Source of the DNA: Clostridia bacterium
GTDB taxonomy: Bacteria > Bacillota > Clostridia > Oscillospirales > CAG-272
Direction: 5' to 3'
Length of the DNA: 64,000 nt
Assembly: GCA_017547655.1 (NCBI GenBank)
Contig: JAFYPF010000001.1
Location: 1 to 64,000, forward strand
In this document: piece after piece, positions 1-8,557 of the stretch
How the letters are laid out: every line of letters begins with the position of its first letter
Numbering within the stretch: position 1 is the stretch's first letter
Made by a program: the position numbers and the translations under genes
Notes under the pieces: model-generated
The model's input: only the letters and a program-made list of their open reading frames with translations
Told to the model about the DNA's origin: nothing
The model's database searches: none

Positions 1-1602
1 CCTATGGCATCAGCAACGGGCTCAAATGGTGCACTTTTATTAACAAATAACGGTGATGTATTGTTTGAAATTCACACCGGAGATGCCGATATTACAGGTC
101 AGCTGTTTAAGTGGAGTTCTGGTTGGCAAACAACTATTAATGGCAGTAAATGCGTGAAGTTTGTTGAAGACGGTACCGGCAACTTTAGCGGAACATTCTA
201 CTTAAATAACATAGCACAGTACTTGGATATTTCACATGTTTCCTCTGGAGATATTGCTGTATTACAAAATGGTAAAACAACAAACGGATATACAAATCTT
301 ATTAACAATTGTATTGCAGACAAGAACGTTTACTTTGCAAACGCAGGCACAGAGCTTCCTGAAGTAGGAGCTGCACTTGCCGGAATCAAACAGGTTGAAG
401 TTGTTCCTGAAACAAAGTTCAGCGATCTTACTGCTAGTCCGGTTATAATCTACTCAAGCCAAGATAATTCAGAACATAATAAGATTGCTGACTATGCGCT
501 CTACACAAAGTTTGACGCTTTGTCAGAAAGTCCGAATGCATTTGTATACTATGCAGCAGATAAAGACGGCAATGTTACAGGCGAACCCCTTACACAGGTT
601 TCTGCGGATCCTTCCCAGAAGATCATTGTTAAGTCCGGTTCATCATATTCTGCTCCCACAAGCTTGAACCATATATTCAGAATGTCAGCTGCTAACCTTA
701 TTCTCGAAAGCGACTTCTCGATTATAGTTAAGTTTAAAGACGCATTGACTGAATACTACGAAAATGTAACTCTTGTAGGAACAGATAAAAATGGTAATGA
801 AAGAGTTATTTCGGTATATTCAGACGTTGTAGATGAAATGCGTTCGTTCATATATAAGAACGTATCTGCATATACTCTCGGAGATGATATACAGTTTAAG
901 CTTCGCGCAGAATACGGTAAAGAAACAGTAGAGACTGCAGTAACACCTTACAGCGTAAAGAGATACTGTGATAATCAGTTGAAAGGACTTAATGAAAAGA
1001 CACCTTTGTCAACATTGTTGGTAGATATTCTTAACTATGGAGCAGCAGCTCAACAGTATTTGTACGCGAATACAGATGTTGTTCTTGTAAACGCTCATTT
1101 GACAGAAGAGCAGAAGGCGTTTGGAACAGAAGGTTCAGTACTTTCAGATGTTGAATCTGTATACTCTCAAGATGAATTTGATGGAGCAACTGTTAAATGG
1201 ACAGGCGCAACATTGATGCCTCAAGAAAAAATAAAGATCAGAGCTAAAATACGTCCTGAAGATATGAGCATAGATCCTGCTACATTGAAAGTTGGCGTAG
1301 TAGTTGGTGGCGGAGAAATGACGTATGTAAGCGGTTCTTCATTTGAGCTTATATCTGAAACAGACGGATACTATGTATACTTCGATGCTCTTGAACCCAA
1401 TCAGTTGAGAGATACAATTGATTTGACTGTATACGATTTGAATAATAATCCGCTCAGCAATACTGCACATTACAGCGTAGAATCTTATGTATGTAGTAAG
1501 AAAAATGACAACAACCAGAACTTGGTAAATTTCTGTGATGAAATGTTACAGTACGGTGATTCACATTCTGCGTATGTAAATTCTCTTATACAGAATGGTT
1601 AA
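1..1602 (+). CDS. Large surface-type protein, 3' part (5' end outside window)
   Basis: The frame is open from the first base (codon CCT at 1-3 precedes the first ATG at 4) and no signal peptide is visible, so the start probably lies outside the window. The visible 532+ residues are rich in T, S, N, G and D with many predicted beta strands, as in clostridial secreted or cell-surface proteins. Two related helical units can be seen, about residues 316-355 (YSVKRYCDNQL ... ILNYGAAAQQY) and about 489-525 (YSVESYVCSKK ... EMLQYGDSHSAY); each has a YSV-x-Y start and ends in a hydrophobic YG motif. No catalytic motif is recognised. A 36-residue peptide gene follows 31 bp later, probably in the same transcript. 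Function unknown. Confidence 0.75.
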   Translation, partial: PMASATGSNGALLLTNNGDVLFEIHTGDADITGQLFKWSSGWQTTINGSKCVKFVEDGTGNFSGTFYLNNIAQYLDISHVSSGDIAVLQNGKTTNGYTNLINNCIADKNVYFANAGTELPEVGAALAGIKQVEVVPETKFSDLTASPVIIYSSQDNSEHNKIADYALYTKFDALSESPNAFVYYAADKDGNVTGEPLTQVSADPSQKIIVKSGSSYSAPTSLNHIFRMSAANLILESDFSIIVKFKDALTEYYENVTLVGTDKNGNERVISVYSDVVDEMRSFIYKNVSAYTLGDDIQFKLRAEYGKETVETAVTPYSVKRYCDNQLKGLNEKTPLSTLLVDILNYGAAAQQYLYANTDVVLVNAHLTEEQKAFGTEGSVLSDVESVYSQDEFDGATVKWTGATLMPQEKIKIRAKIRPEDMSIDPATLKVGVVVGGGEMTYVSGSSFELISETDGYYVYFDALEPNQLRDTIDLTVYDLNNNPLSNTAHYSVESYVCSKKNDNNQNLVNFCDEMLQYGDSHSAYVNSLIQNG

Positions 1603-1633
1603 TTATAAATCAATCCTGGAAAGGAGCGTAGAT

Positions 1634-1744
1634 ATGAAGAGAAATATTTTTGAAGAGCCCAAAATTGAAGTATTGGTATTTGACTCACAGGATGGAATTT
1701 TGACTGCATCTGAGATACTTCCTGATGATAACTGGGAATATTAA
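1634..1744 (+). CDS. 36-residue peptide, candidate RiPP precursor
   Basis: A short ORF with a strong ribosome binding site (AAGGAG at 1621-1626, 7 nt before ATG). The product begins MKRN, carries FEEPKIEVLVFDSQDG, and ends ILPDDNWEY. The F-x-x-P-x-I-E-V-L pattern resembles the leader segment of lasso-peptide-like and other peptides recognised by RRE (PqqD-like) domains (family knowledge; similarity by eye only). It is acidic, has no signal peptide and no Cys, and ends with Trp and Tyr. It is followed by a strong hairpin and then by a B12-binding radical SAM gene. Alternatives: a small regulatory or chaperone-like peptide belonging to the upstream surface protein. That it is a real gene is likely; the RiPP role is inference. 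Confidence 0.6.
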   Translation: MKRNIFEEPKIEVLVFDSQDGILTASEILPDDNWEY

Positions 1745-1769
1745 AAATTTGATTTAATTCACCTATTAT

Positions 1770-1802
1770 ACTCCCGAGAGATTACTCTCTCGGGAGTATT
1801 TT
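1770..1802 (+). terminator. Hairpin terminator/attenuator between peptide and radical SAM gene
   Basis: Inverted repeat CTCCCGAGAG (1771-1780) and CTCTCGGGAG (1787-1796) with a 6-nt loop, followed by TATTTT. It would terminate most transcripts after the peptide gene and allow limited read-through to the radical SAM gene, a common way to set high precursor and low enzyme levels. Confidence 0.75.
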
Positions 1803-1852
1803 GGTAATATTTGAAAATGCTTAAACGATTGAAATAATCCGGAGTTATTAAA

Positions 1853-3238
1853 ATGAAAAAATGTGACGTATTATATATTCATTCTACAAGGAATCCCATT
1901 GGAAAAGATGATATGAAATTTGCTATAATGCCTATGGGAATTATTGGGATATTGAATAATTTTAAATTAAAAAATATAGAAGTTATTGGAATTAACTATG
2001 CAATTGAAAAAACTGTTGATTCTTCATTTGAGATTTTAGATTTATTAAATAATATTGAATACAAGATTTTAATGACAGACCTCCACTGGTATGAACACTC
2101 ATTTGGGGCAATGTACGTTGCAGAACAGTCAAAAAAAGCAAAGCCGGATATACCTGTAATTATAGGCGGATATACGAGTACGATATTTGCCCAAGAAATA
2201 ATGCAGAATTTTGATTGTGTTGATTTTATTGTTACGGGAGACAGCGATTTACCTACAGAAATACTTGTTGAAAGACTTTTGGGCAGAACAAATACGGAAC
2301 TTAAGAAAATACCGAATATATGGTACAGAGAAGATGGAATCAAATGTTCTGAAGAGACGTGGGTACAGACTGATTTAGATTCTATTGATTTTATAAATAC
2401 GGATTTTTTTGAGCACGAAGAATACGTTCCATATCTTTCAACAAGCGGTACGAAAAGGGTAAAAAGCGGACGATGGATATGTATTGCAAGGGGGTGTCTC
2501 TATAATTGTGCATATTGCTGCGGAGCAAATGACAATATGGAGGCATTGTTCCGAAGATGCAATGTATTGACACGTTCTCCGGAAAAGGTTGCCAATGATT
2601 TTTTTGAATTGGAATCAAATGGAATATGGCATGTTTCTCCAAGCCATGATTTTCAAATGTTTGGGAAAAAGTATTACAAACCGCTTTTTGAAGAAATCAG
2701 AAAGAAAAATATAAAACCGGGACTATATCTTGAATGTTTTCAGTTGCCAAGCAAGGATTTTATTGATGAGATAGAAAAAACGTTTGACAGAAAAAGGACG
2801 ATTTTGGTTATATCTCCCATAAGTGGTAATGAAAAGTTACGACATGAAAACGGTAAAACGTTCTCAAACGAAGCTTTTTACAAATCAGTAGATTATATTA
2901 TAGCCAAAGGAATTGCTATTCAAATTTACTATACGATCAATCCGGTTGGTGAAACAAAAGAACAGTACGAGGATACGTGTTTTCAAATGACGTATTTAAG
3001 ACAGTTTTACGGACTCACCAATAAAAATATATTCTATCAAAGAGTTGTACTCGATCCCCTCGCAGGTATGAGAAAGTGGAATGATATAGGCGCAAAATAT
3101 AATACCTTTATGGATTATTACAGTTATTGTAAGGATACAACGGTTAATTGCGCTCCCACCGGTTATAATGATATCGGCGAGGTTCCAAACGTTACAAAAA
3201 GAAAAATGTATAATGATTTATTTGGCATAAAAGAATAA
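1853..3238 (+). CDS. B12-binding domain radical SAM protein
   Basis: 461 residues. The N-terminal ~150 residues form a probable cobalamin-binding Rossmann domain (DLHWYEHSFG at about residue 75, VIIGGYTST at about 104). The radical SAM core follows with the cluster motif GCLYNCAYC (C-x3-C-x2-C) at about residues 216-224. The architecture is that of class B radical SAM enzymes, which perform methylations or other difficult rearrangements on small molecules or peptides. RBS GGAG (1841-1844) lies 8 nt before ATG; an extended -10-like TGGTAATAT sits at 1802-1810. The only close neighbours are the 36-residue peptide and the surface protein, so the peptide is the obvious candidate substrate. No SPASM-type cysteine-rich C-terminus is seen. 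The substrate is unknown. Confidence 0.85.
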   Translation: MKKCDVLYIHSTRNPIGKDDMKFAIMPMGIIGILNNFKLKNIEVIGINYAIEKTVDSSFEILDLLNNIEYKILMTDLHWYEHSFGAMYVAEQSKKAKPDIPVIIGGYTSTIFAQEIMQNFDCVDFIVTGDSDLPTEILVERLLGRTNTELKKIPNIWYREDGIKCSEETWVQTDLDSIDFINTDFFEHEEYVPYLSTSGTKRVKSGRWICIARGCLYNCAYCCGANDNMEALFRRCNVLTRSPEKVANDFFELESNGIWHVSPSHDFQMFGKKYYKPLFEEIRKKNIKPGLYLECFQLPSKDFIDEIEKTFDRKRTILVISPISGNEKLRHENGKTFSNEAFYKSVDYIIAKGIAIQIYYTINPVGETKEQYEDTCFQMTYLRQFYGLTNKNIFYQRVVLDPLAGMRKWNDIGAKYNTFMDYYSYCKDTTVNCAPTGYNDIGEVPNVTKRKMYNDLFGIKE

Positions 3239-3242
3239 ATAT

Positions 3243-3290
3243 AGGGCTGTATCATTAGCAAAGATTTGCTTTTGATACAGCTCTTTTATC
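3243..3290 (+). terminator. Rho-independent terminator after radical SAM gene
   Basis: Arms AGGGCTGTATCATTAGCAAA and TTTGCTTTTGATACAGCTCT form a long imperfect stem, followed by TTTTATCTTTTT. Confidence 0.85.
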
Positions 3291-3396
3291 TTTTTATAAA
3301 AAATTACATTCACCTATCCAAAACCGACAAAATCCTTGCGCACTTTGTGATACCATAAATCTTACAAAAGATATAAAAAAGCAGGTGATTTGACTT

Positions 3397-4266
3397 ATTG
3401 AAAGAATAATATACGGCGACGTGCTGATTGTCATCAATTTCAGCATGGATTTTCTTGCACTCTTTATCACCGCCAAAATAATGCACATAAAGCTAAATCC
3501 AAGAAGGATAACGATTTCGAGTATTATCGGGGCGTTATATTCGCTTGTAATTCTGTCGTTAAATCTTCCGACGGTTATAGGAGGAATTATAAGTATCGGA
3601 ATGGCTTTTTTGCTTACCCTTACCGCCTACGGAAAACAAAAGACATCAACGTTTCTAAAAAATACGGTTGTATTTTACATAGTTAATTTCGCGCTCGGCG
3701 GCGGAATAACAGCTATATGCAATTTACTTAATATGTGGCAAAACAAGAGAAACGTTTTGATAAACGGTGCGTTTGACGTTATTTACGGAGACCTGCCGTT
3801 TGGCATTTTGGCGATTCTTGCGCTTTTGTGCGGCTTTTTTTCTCTTGTTTCGGGGAGACTTATTAAAAAAAAGAGTGCAGAAAGAAAATGTTTTCTCTAT
3901 ATATCGTTTAATCAAAATTCAACTACACTTGAAGCGCTTGTTGATTCGGGAAATTTATTGAGAGAACCGTTAAGCGGAAAGGCGGTTATAATCGTTACAT
4001 TCAACGAAATACGAAAACTTATTCCGATTGAGCTTATTCCGTTATTCAAATCAAAGGATACAAGCCTCCTCGAGCATAGTGTTTTTGCTTCGAAAATCAG
4101 AATAATACCCATATCTACGATAGGCGGTAACGGTTTATTGTTCGGACTTTTGGCGGATATGGTCAAGCTTGATGAAAAAGAGGTTGACGTCTATATAGCG
4201 ATAACTACCGAATCAGATAGCTTCGGCGGTTTCCCCGCCGTTGTTCCGCTTGAAATAATACAATAA
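3397..4266 (+). CDS. spoIIGA: SpoIIGA, sigma-E processing aspartic protease
   Basis: SpoIIGA is a membrane protease that cleaves pro-sigma-E in the mother cell after a signal from SpoIIR. The N-terminal ~145 residues hold about five membrane segments; the C-terminal domain has the aspartic protease motif [17 protein letters not shown] (catalytic Asp in DSGN). sigE follows 23 bp later. Start choice: no ATG/GTG/TTG start with a good RBS exists. From GTG 3421 the protein lacks the conserved opening found in the family (V-x-Y-x-D-V-x-F-x-x-N). Reading upstream in frame gives [15 protein letters not shown], beginning at ATT 3397, which has AGGTGA 8 nt upstream (3383-3388); a stop is at 3391. An ATT start is therefore proposed (289 aa). 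Identity is firm; the start is inference. Confidence 0.85.
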   Translation: MERIIYGDVLIVINFSMDFLALFITAKIMHIKLNPRRITISSIIGALYSLVILSLNLPTVIGGIISIGMAFLLTLTAYGKQKTSTFLKNTVVFYIVNFALGGGITAICNLLNMWQNKRNVLINGAFDVIYGDLPFGILAILALLCGFFSLVSGRLIKKKSAERKCFLYISFNQNSTTLEALVDSGNLLREPLSGKAVIIVTFNEIRKLIPIELIPLFKSKDTSLLEHSVFASKIRIIPISTIGGNGLLFGLLADMVKLDEKEVDVYIAITTESDSFGGFPAVVPLEIIQ

Positions 4267-4289
4267 TTTTTAATGAAAAGGTGAAGAAA

Positions 4290-5000
4290 ATGTTTAAAAT
4301 TCTCTCAAAAGCTTTAGAGTACGTAAAAAAAATAATTATTAGAAAAGAAAACGGAATATATTACATAAACGGCCCCGAAACGCTTCCGCCTCCGCTTGAC
4401 ACCGAGGAAGAAAACGAGTGTCTGCAAAAGCTTTTGCAGAATGACAATATCGCAAAAAACAAGCTTATTGAGCATAATCTCCGACTTGTTGTTTATATAG
4501 CAAAGAAATTTGAAAACACGGGTGTGGGACTTGAAGACCTTATTTCTATAGGAACTATAGGACTTATAAAGGCGATAAATACGTTCAATCCCGAGAAAAA
4601 CATTAAACTTGCCACGTATGCGAGTCGGTGTATTGAAAACGAAATACTTATGTATATAAGGAAGATTAACAATCACAAGCTTGAAATATCCATAGACGAG
4701 CCGATAAATATAGATTGGGACGGAAACGAGCTTTTGTTGTCCGACATATTAGGTTCTGACGCGGACTCTGTATACAGCGATCTTGAAATGGACGAAGACA
4801 GAAAAACGGTAAAAAAGGCGATAACCGAGCTGAATGACAGAGATAGGCTTATTATTACACTTCGTTTTGGTCTTGAATCGGGTAATGAAAAAACGCAAAA
4901 AGAAGTTGCCGACCTCCTTGGAATTTCTCAATCATACATTTCCCGTCTCGAGAAAAGGATTATTGAAAAGCTTAAAAAGGAAATCGGCAACAAGATTTAA
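4290..5000 (+). CDS. sigE: RNA polymerase sporulation sigma factor sigma-E
   Basis: 236 residues. The N-terminal pro-sequence and the segment [15 protein letters not shown] are typical of sigma-E; regions 2 ([33 protein letters not shown]), here cited by its start [12 protein letters not shown], 3 and 4 (HTH with [12 protein letters not shown]) are complete. It directs early mother-cell sporulation genes after removal of the pro-sequence by SpoIIGA, encoded immediately upstream. ATG 4290 is preferred over in-frame GTG 4281 because AAGGTGA (4278-4284) lies at the right distance from 4290 and overlaps the GTG. The stop codon overlaps that of spoIIR on the other strand. sigG, which follows sigE in many Bacilli and Clostridia, is not here. 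Confidence 0.93.
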   Translation: MFKILSKALEYVKKIIIRKENGIYYINGPETLPPPLDTEEENECLQKLLQNDNIAKNKLIEHNLRLVVYIAKKFENTGVGLEDLISIGTIGLIKAINTFNPEKNIKLATYASRCIENEILMYIRKINNHKLEISIDEPINIDWDGNELLLSDILGSDADSVYSDLEMDEDRKTVKKAITELNDRDRLIITLRFGLESGNEKTQKEVADLLGISQSYISRLEKRIIEKLKKEIGNKI

Positions 5001-5599
5001 CTAAACAAGTCTGCCAAGTCTTCAAACCATTCAAGTATACGAAACCGAATGACGTATTTCGGGGTTTCCGAATCGGTAAGGACCTTTATTTGGTTTGGGG
5101 TAAATCCCGTCGCGACCAATTCTTCTTCTGCTTCAGCCGCCTCTACGCACAGGGGAGGAAACAGGACACACCACCAATTTTGCCCCTCGCTTTCGCCAAT
5201 GCTTACCTTTAACGAATTATATCTGCCCGACGGAAGTCTGATGTTGCCGTACTGCCTTTCGGGGTAATATTCTTCGTCGAGGGTTATTGTAACGCTGTCA
5301 CTGTTTCCTGCGTTACGTATAACGTTTTCAGCAACGGTTTGCAGATTTTCAAGGTTTTCTTCATACACGTTTTTTGCTTCCGAAAGGCTTGAACATCCTG
5401 CCGACAAACGTGACGTTTCCTCAACCAATGCATCTCTGACAAGCAGCTTCAAGGTCTGGTCTTCCGTGCTGTCAGAGTTGGCAAGTACGTGCAAACGCAG
5501 TGTGTTTTCGTATATTTCACCCTCGTCTCTTACGGGTAAAAACGGCATTATCAGCATAAGTAAGCATACGGATACGCAAAATGTAATTTTTGTTTTCAT
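4997..5599 (-). CDS. spoIIR: SpoIIR, forespore signal for sigma-E activation
   Basis: 200 residues with an N-terminal signal/anchor segment and the family hallmark [15 protein letters not shown] followed by [10 protein letters not shown]. SpoIIR is made in the forespore under sigma-F, exported to the intermembrane space and triggers SpoIIGA. Here it converges on sigE tail to tail, overlapping by 4 bp, so the protease, its substrate and its trigger lie in 2.2 kb. Upstream of the start the minus strand has GGTCAATAAT with GAATA 14 nt before it, only a weak match to a sigma-F/sigma-G promoter. Identity is firm. Confidence 0.93.
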   Translation of the reverse strand: MKTKITFCVSVCLLMLIMPFLPVRDEGEIYENTLRLHVLANSDSTEDQTLKLLVRDALVEETSRLSAGCSSLSEAKNVYEENLENLQTVAENVIRNAGNSDSVTITLDEEYYPERQYGNIRLPSGRYNSLKVSIGESEGQNWWCVLFPPLCVEAAEAEEELVATGFTPNQIKVLTDSETPKYVIRFRILEWFEDLADLFS

Positions 5600-5728
5600 A
5601 ATTTTTAAACCACCTCTTTTCGGTTAAATTATTGACCGATACTGACGTGATTATTCAAATAATTTTTGTTAATGTTGATTATTTAGGCGTATACGTAACA
5701 ATAATTACAAAAAAGGGAGGTTTTGGTT

Positions 5729-6013
5729 ATGTATATGGGAACGCAGAAGAAAGCCGTGGTCCTAAAACCCGGTGTAAACAGCATAGTTGAAGAGGCTTAT
5801 TTTATTATTAAGGACGATTTTTCCAACATTAAAGAATCCGAAATGATTAGAGAGGCGAACAAAATACTGAAAAACAATATGGTAGGGAGCTTCTTCTTTG
5901 AAAACGAAAAAAATAAAGAGTCGAAAGCGCAAAAAAATGGCGTTACCTACTTTTTGTTGGGCGCATTTTTGTCATTCGTCTTGTGTACGTTTTTCTTTCT
6001 TTTGTTAAAATAA
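5729..6013 (+). CDS. Small C-tail-anchored membrane protein, unknown function
   Basis: 94 residues from ATG 5729, chosen over TTG 5723 because GGGAGG (5715-5720) is 8 nt upstream. A soluble region (LKPGVNSIVEEAYFIIKDDF, then IREANKILKNN) is followed by a charged linker and one hydrophobic segment at the C-terminus (YFLLGAFLSFVLCTFFFLLL). The hydrophilic part is amphipathic and probably cytoplasmic. It is divergent from spoIIR and upstream of RNase J. No family is recognised; a sporulation link is only positional. Confidence 0.7.
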   Translation: MYMGTQKKAVVLKPGVNSIVEEAYFIIKDDFSNIKESEMIREANKILKNNMVGSFFFENEKNKESKAQKNGVTYFLLGAFLSFVLCTFFFLLLK

Positions 6014-6231
6014 ACACAAAATATCATTTTGTTCATATTGTAGTCATAATCATTTGTTATAATGTCAATACATTGATTTGTGCGTTTTAAAAACATAAGA
6101 AAGTATCGTTTAGATCGCCTGTTGCGATACAATTTCTTATGTACATATTGAGAAAAACAAAGCGTGTTTTTTGTACATGCTTTGTCTTTTCGTTTTGATT
6201 TTTTGAAATATTATTTTTGAAAGGAATTTTT
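6014..6231 (+). promoter_or_regulatory. RNase J leader with promoter and two hairpins
   Basis: An extended -10 (TGTTATAAT, 6055-6063) is followed by two inverted repeats. The first pairs 6093-6108 (ACATAAGAAAGTATCG) with 6125-6142, with a 2-nt bulge. The second pairs ACAAAGCGTG (6157-6166) with CATGCTTTGT (6176-6185) and is followed by CTTTTCGTTTT, so it resembles a weak terminator before the RNase J start. This could be an attenuating or self-regulated leader. Confidence 0.55.
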
Positions 6232-7905
6232 ATGCAGAAAAAGAACAACGCCAAACTTCGTGTTATAAGCCTTGGCGGACTAAATGAAATAGGCAAAAAT
6301 ATTACCGTTTTTGAATACTGCGACGATATAATTATAGTTGACTGCGGACTCGGCTTTCCCGACAATGAAATGCTCGGAGTGGATTTGGTTATTCCCGACA
6401 TTTCATATCTTGAAAAAAATGCTTCGAAAATTAAGGGTATTTTTCTTACTCACGGTCACGAGGACCATATCGGCGCTATCCCATACGTTTTGCGTACTAT
6501 TAACCCGCCGATATACGGAACAAAGCTTACTCTGGGAATTATTGAAAACAAGCTCGCGGAGCATGTTCTTGATTGTAAACCCGACCTTATATGCGTAAAG
6601 CCCGGAGATGTTGTTAAAGCGGGTGTATTCAGCGTTGAATTTATTCACGTTAACCACTCTATAGCCGATGCTTGCTGTCTTGCTATAAAAACGCCCTTGG
6701 GTATGGTTATTCACTCGGGAGATTTTAAGCTTGACCTCACCCCCGTCGACGGAGATATAATGAACGTAACAAGATTGGGTGAGCTTGGCAACAAAGGTGT
6801 TACGCTCCTCCTTTGCGAATCCACAAATGTGGAAGAGCCGGGATATACTATGTCGGAAAAAACGGTAGGAGCATCTTTGGAAAATATTTTTATGCACCAT
6901 ACCGATAAAAGAATTGTAATCGCAACATTCTCTTCAAACGTTCACCGTGTTCAGCAGATTATCAATACAAGTGAAAAGTACGGTAGAAAGGTAGCCGTTC
7001 TCGGCAGAAGTATGGTTAATATTGTTCGCGCGGCGAACGAACTCGGTTATATGAATATTCCCGAGGGGACACTCGTTGACATAAGCGAAATTAAACGTTT
7101 CCGCCCCGACCAGTTGACACTTGTTACGACGGGAAGTCAGGGAGAGCCGATGTCTGCGCTTTACAGAATGGCTTTTTCAGACCACGATAAGGTTGTGCTT
7201 GATTCAAACGACCTTGTAGTTATCAGCGCTCACCCCATTCCGGGGAATGAAAAGCTTGTTAACAAGATTATTAACGAGCTTATGAAAAAAGGAGTTTCGG
7301 TTTTTCAGGATAACTTAATTGAAGTTCACGTTTCGGGACACGGCTGTCAAGAAGAATTGAAATTGATGCACGCTCTTACGAAGCCCAAATATTTCGTACC
7401 TATTCACGGCGAATGCAGACACCTTATGCAGCACAGAACCCTTGCTTTGCAGATGGGAATGTCACCCGAAAATATACTTGTAAGTGATATTGGCAAGGTT
7501 ATCGAGGTTGACAAAAAAGGAATTCGATTTAACGGAACCGTTCCCTCGGGTAAGATACTTGTTGACGGTTACGGTGTCGGAGACGTAGGAAACATTGTGC
7601 TCAGAGACAGACGCCATTTAGCGCTTGACGGACTTATCGTTGTGGTTGCAACGGTGGATATAGAAGAACGAACCGTAATTTCCGGCCCCGATATTATATC
7701 AAGAGGGTTTGTATACGTAAGAGAAGCGGAAGAGTTGCTTGAGACTGTTAAAGAGATTGCGACTGATACGCTTTGGAATTGCCTTGAAGAGAATATAACC
7801 GATTGGACTCATATTAAAAACAGAGTTAAAGACAAGGTAAGCAAATATCTCGTGGACAAAACAAACAGAAAACCTATGATTCTGCCTTTGATTATGAACG
7901 TGTAA
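6232..7905 (+). CDS. rnj: Ribonuclease J
   Basis: 557 residues. A metallo-beta-lactamase fold with LTHGHEDHIGAIPYVL (the HxHxDH zinc site near residue 78), then beta-CASP and KH-like RNA-binding regions (VPIHGECRHL near residue 390). RNase J has 5'-3' exonuclease and endonuclease activity and is a main mRNA decay and rRNA maturation enzyme in Firmicutes. ATG 6232 is taken as start because AAGGA (6221-6225) is 6 nt upstream; the in-frame TTG 6217 has no RBS. The length fits the family. Only one copy is in the window, so J1 versus J2 is not assigned. Confidence 0.95.
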   Translation: MQKKNNAKLRVISLGGLNEIGKNITVFEYCDDIIIVDCGLGFPDNEMLGVDLVIPDISYLEKNASKIKGIFLTHGHEDHIGAIPYVLRTINPPIYGTKLTLGIIENKLAEHVLDCKPDLICVKPGDVVKAGVFSVEFIHVNHSIADACCLAIKTPLGMVIHSGDFKLDLTPVDGDIMNVTRLGELGNKGVTLLLCESTNVEEPGYTMSEKTVGASLENIFMHHTDKRIVIATFSSNVHRVQQIINTSEKYGRKVAVLGRSMVNIVRAANELGYMNIPEGTLVDISEIKRFRPDQLTLVTTGSQGEPMSALYRMAFSDHDKVVLDSNDLVVISAHPIPGNEKLVNKIINELMKKGVSVFQDNLIEVHVSGHGCQEELKLMHALTKPKYFVPIHGECRHLMQHRTLALQMGMSPENILVSDIGKVIEVDKKGIRFNGTVPSGKILVDGYGVGDVGNIVLRDRRHLALDGLIVVVATVDIEERTVISGPDIISRGFVYVREAEELLETVKEIATDTLWNCLEENITDWTHIKNRVKDKVSKYLVDKTNRKPMILPLIMNV

Positions 7906-7957
7906 GAATATTCCTCGATTTTTTTTGCTTTTTTTGCAAAAAATGTTAAAAAGACTA

Positions 7958-7986
7958 TTGCAATTGACTTAAATTTGTGGTATTAT
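7958..7986 (+). promoter_or_regulatory. Promoter for secG-rnr
   Basis: TTGCAA (7958-7963), 17-bp spacer, TATTAT (7981-7986), with TGG directly before the -10 (extended -10). Confidence 0.6.
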
Positions 7987-8043
7987 ATTCCTACTGTCTA
8001 AAATTATGTTTAAAAAAGTTTTTACTATTCGGAGGATATATAA

Positions 8044-8445
8044 ATGAGTGGATTCGAAACCATTTTAGGGGTTATACTTTTAGTAGCTGCCGTATTTATT
8101 GTTATCGCAGTACTTATGCAGGAAGGCAAATCAAAGGGGATGGGCGCAGTAAGCGGCGGAAGCTCCGACACTTTCTTTGGAAAGACAAAGGGCAAGACTT
8201 GGGAAAAGACGCTTTCTAAACTTACAACTATCGTTGGTGTAGTTTTCGTCGTTTTAGTACTTGTTGTATTTGTTATTCAAAAGGACATTGATCCTGATGA
8301 CCACTTTAATCAGAATATTGATGTTCCCGACACTACTGTTGAAGAAACAACAAAGACAGATCCCGAAGAGAGCGTAGACGAAACAACTGCCGAAACAGCA
8401 GACGAAACAACTGCTGAAACAGCAGACGAAACAACTGTAGCATAA
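8044..8445 (+). CDS. secG: SecG, protein-export membrane subunit, with acidic tail
   Basis: 133 residues, longer than the usual ~75-80. Two membrane segments (about residues 3-22 and 60-80) flank the conserved loop LMQEGKSKGMGAVSGGSSDT and FFGKTKGKTWEKTLSKLT, the SecG signature. SecG stimulates SecYEG translocation. After the second membrane segment there is an unusual Thr/Glu/Asp-rich tail of about 45 residues with DETTAETA repeated; the DNA repeat is 24 bp, near perfect. RBS GGAGG precedes ATG. rnr follows, as in many Firmicutes (secG-rnr-smpB), but smpB is absent. Confidence 0.9.
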   Translation: MSGFETILGVILLVAAVFIVIAVLMQEGKSKGMGAVSGGSSDTFFGKTKGKTWEKTLSKLTTIVGVVFVVLVLVVFVIQKDIDPDDHFNQNIDVPDTTVEETTKTDPEESVDETTAETADETTAETADETTVA

Positions 8446-8463
8446 GCTTTATTGACTAATCAA

Positions 8464-8496
8464 AATCCGCCTTCCCTTGAAGGCGGATTATTTTTT
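8464..8496 (+). terminator. Terminator between secG and rnr
   Basis: AATCCGCCTT (8464-8473) pairs with AAGGCGGATT (8480-8489), followed by ATTTTTTG. It separates secG from rnr partly, since the rnr start is only 70 bp away. Confidence 0.85.
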
Positions 8497-8557
8497 GATA
8501 ATATAACAAATGTGTGTAAGAATCACCCTATTGTTAGAATGTTTGGAGAAATATTTA

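Noticed and set aside
5600..5728. Sigma-F promoter of spoIIR
   Set aside because: Only a partial match (GAATA, 14-bp gap, GGTCAATAAT); not strong enough to list as a feature.
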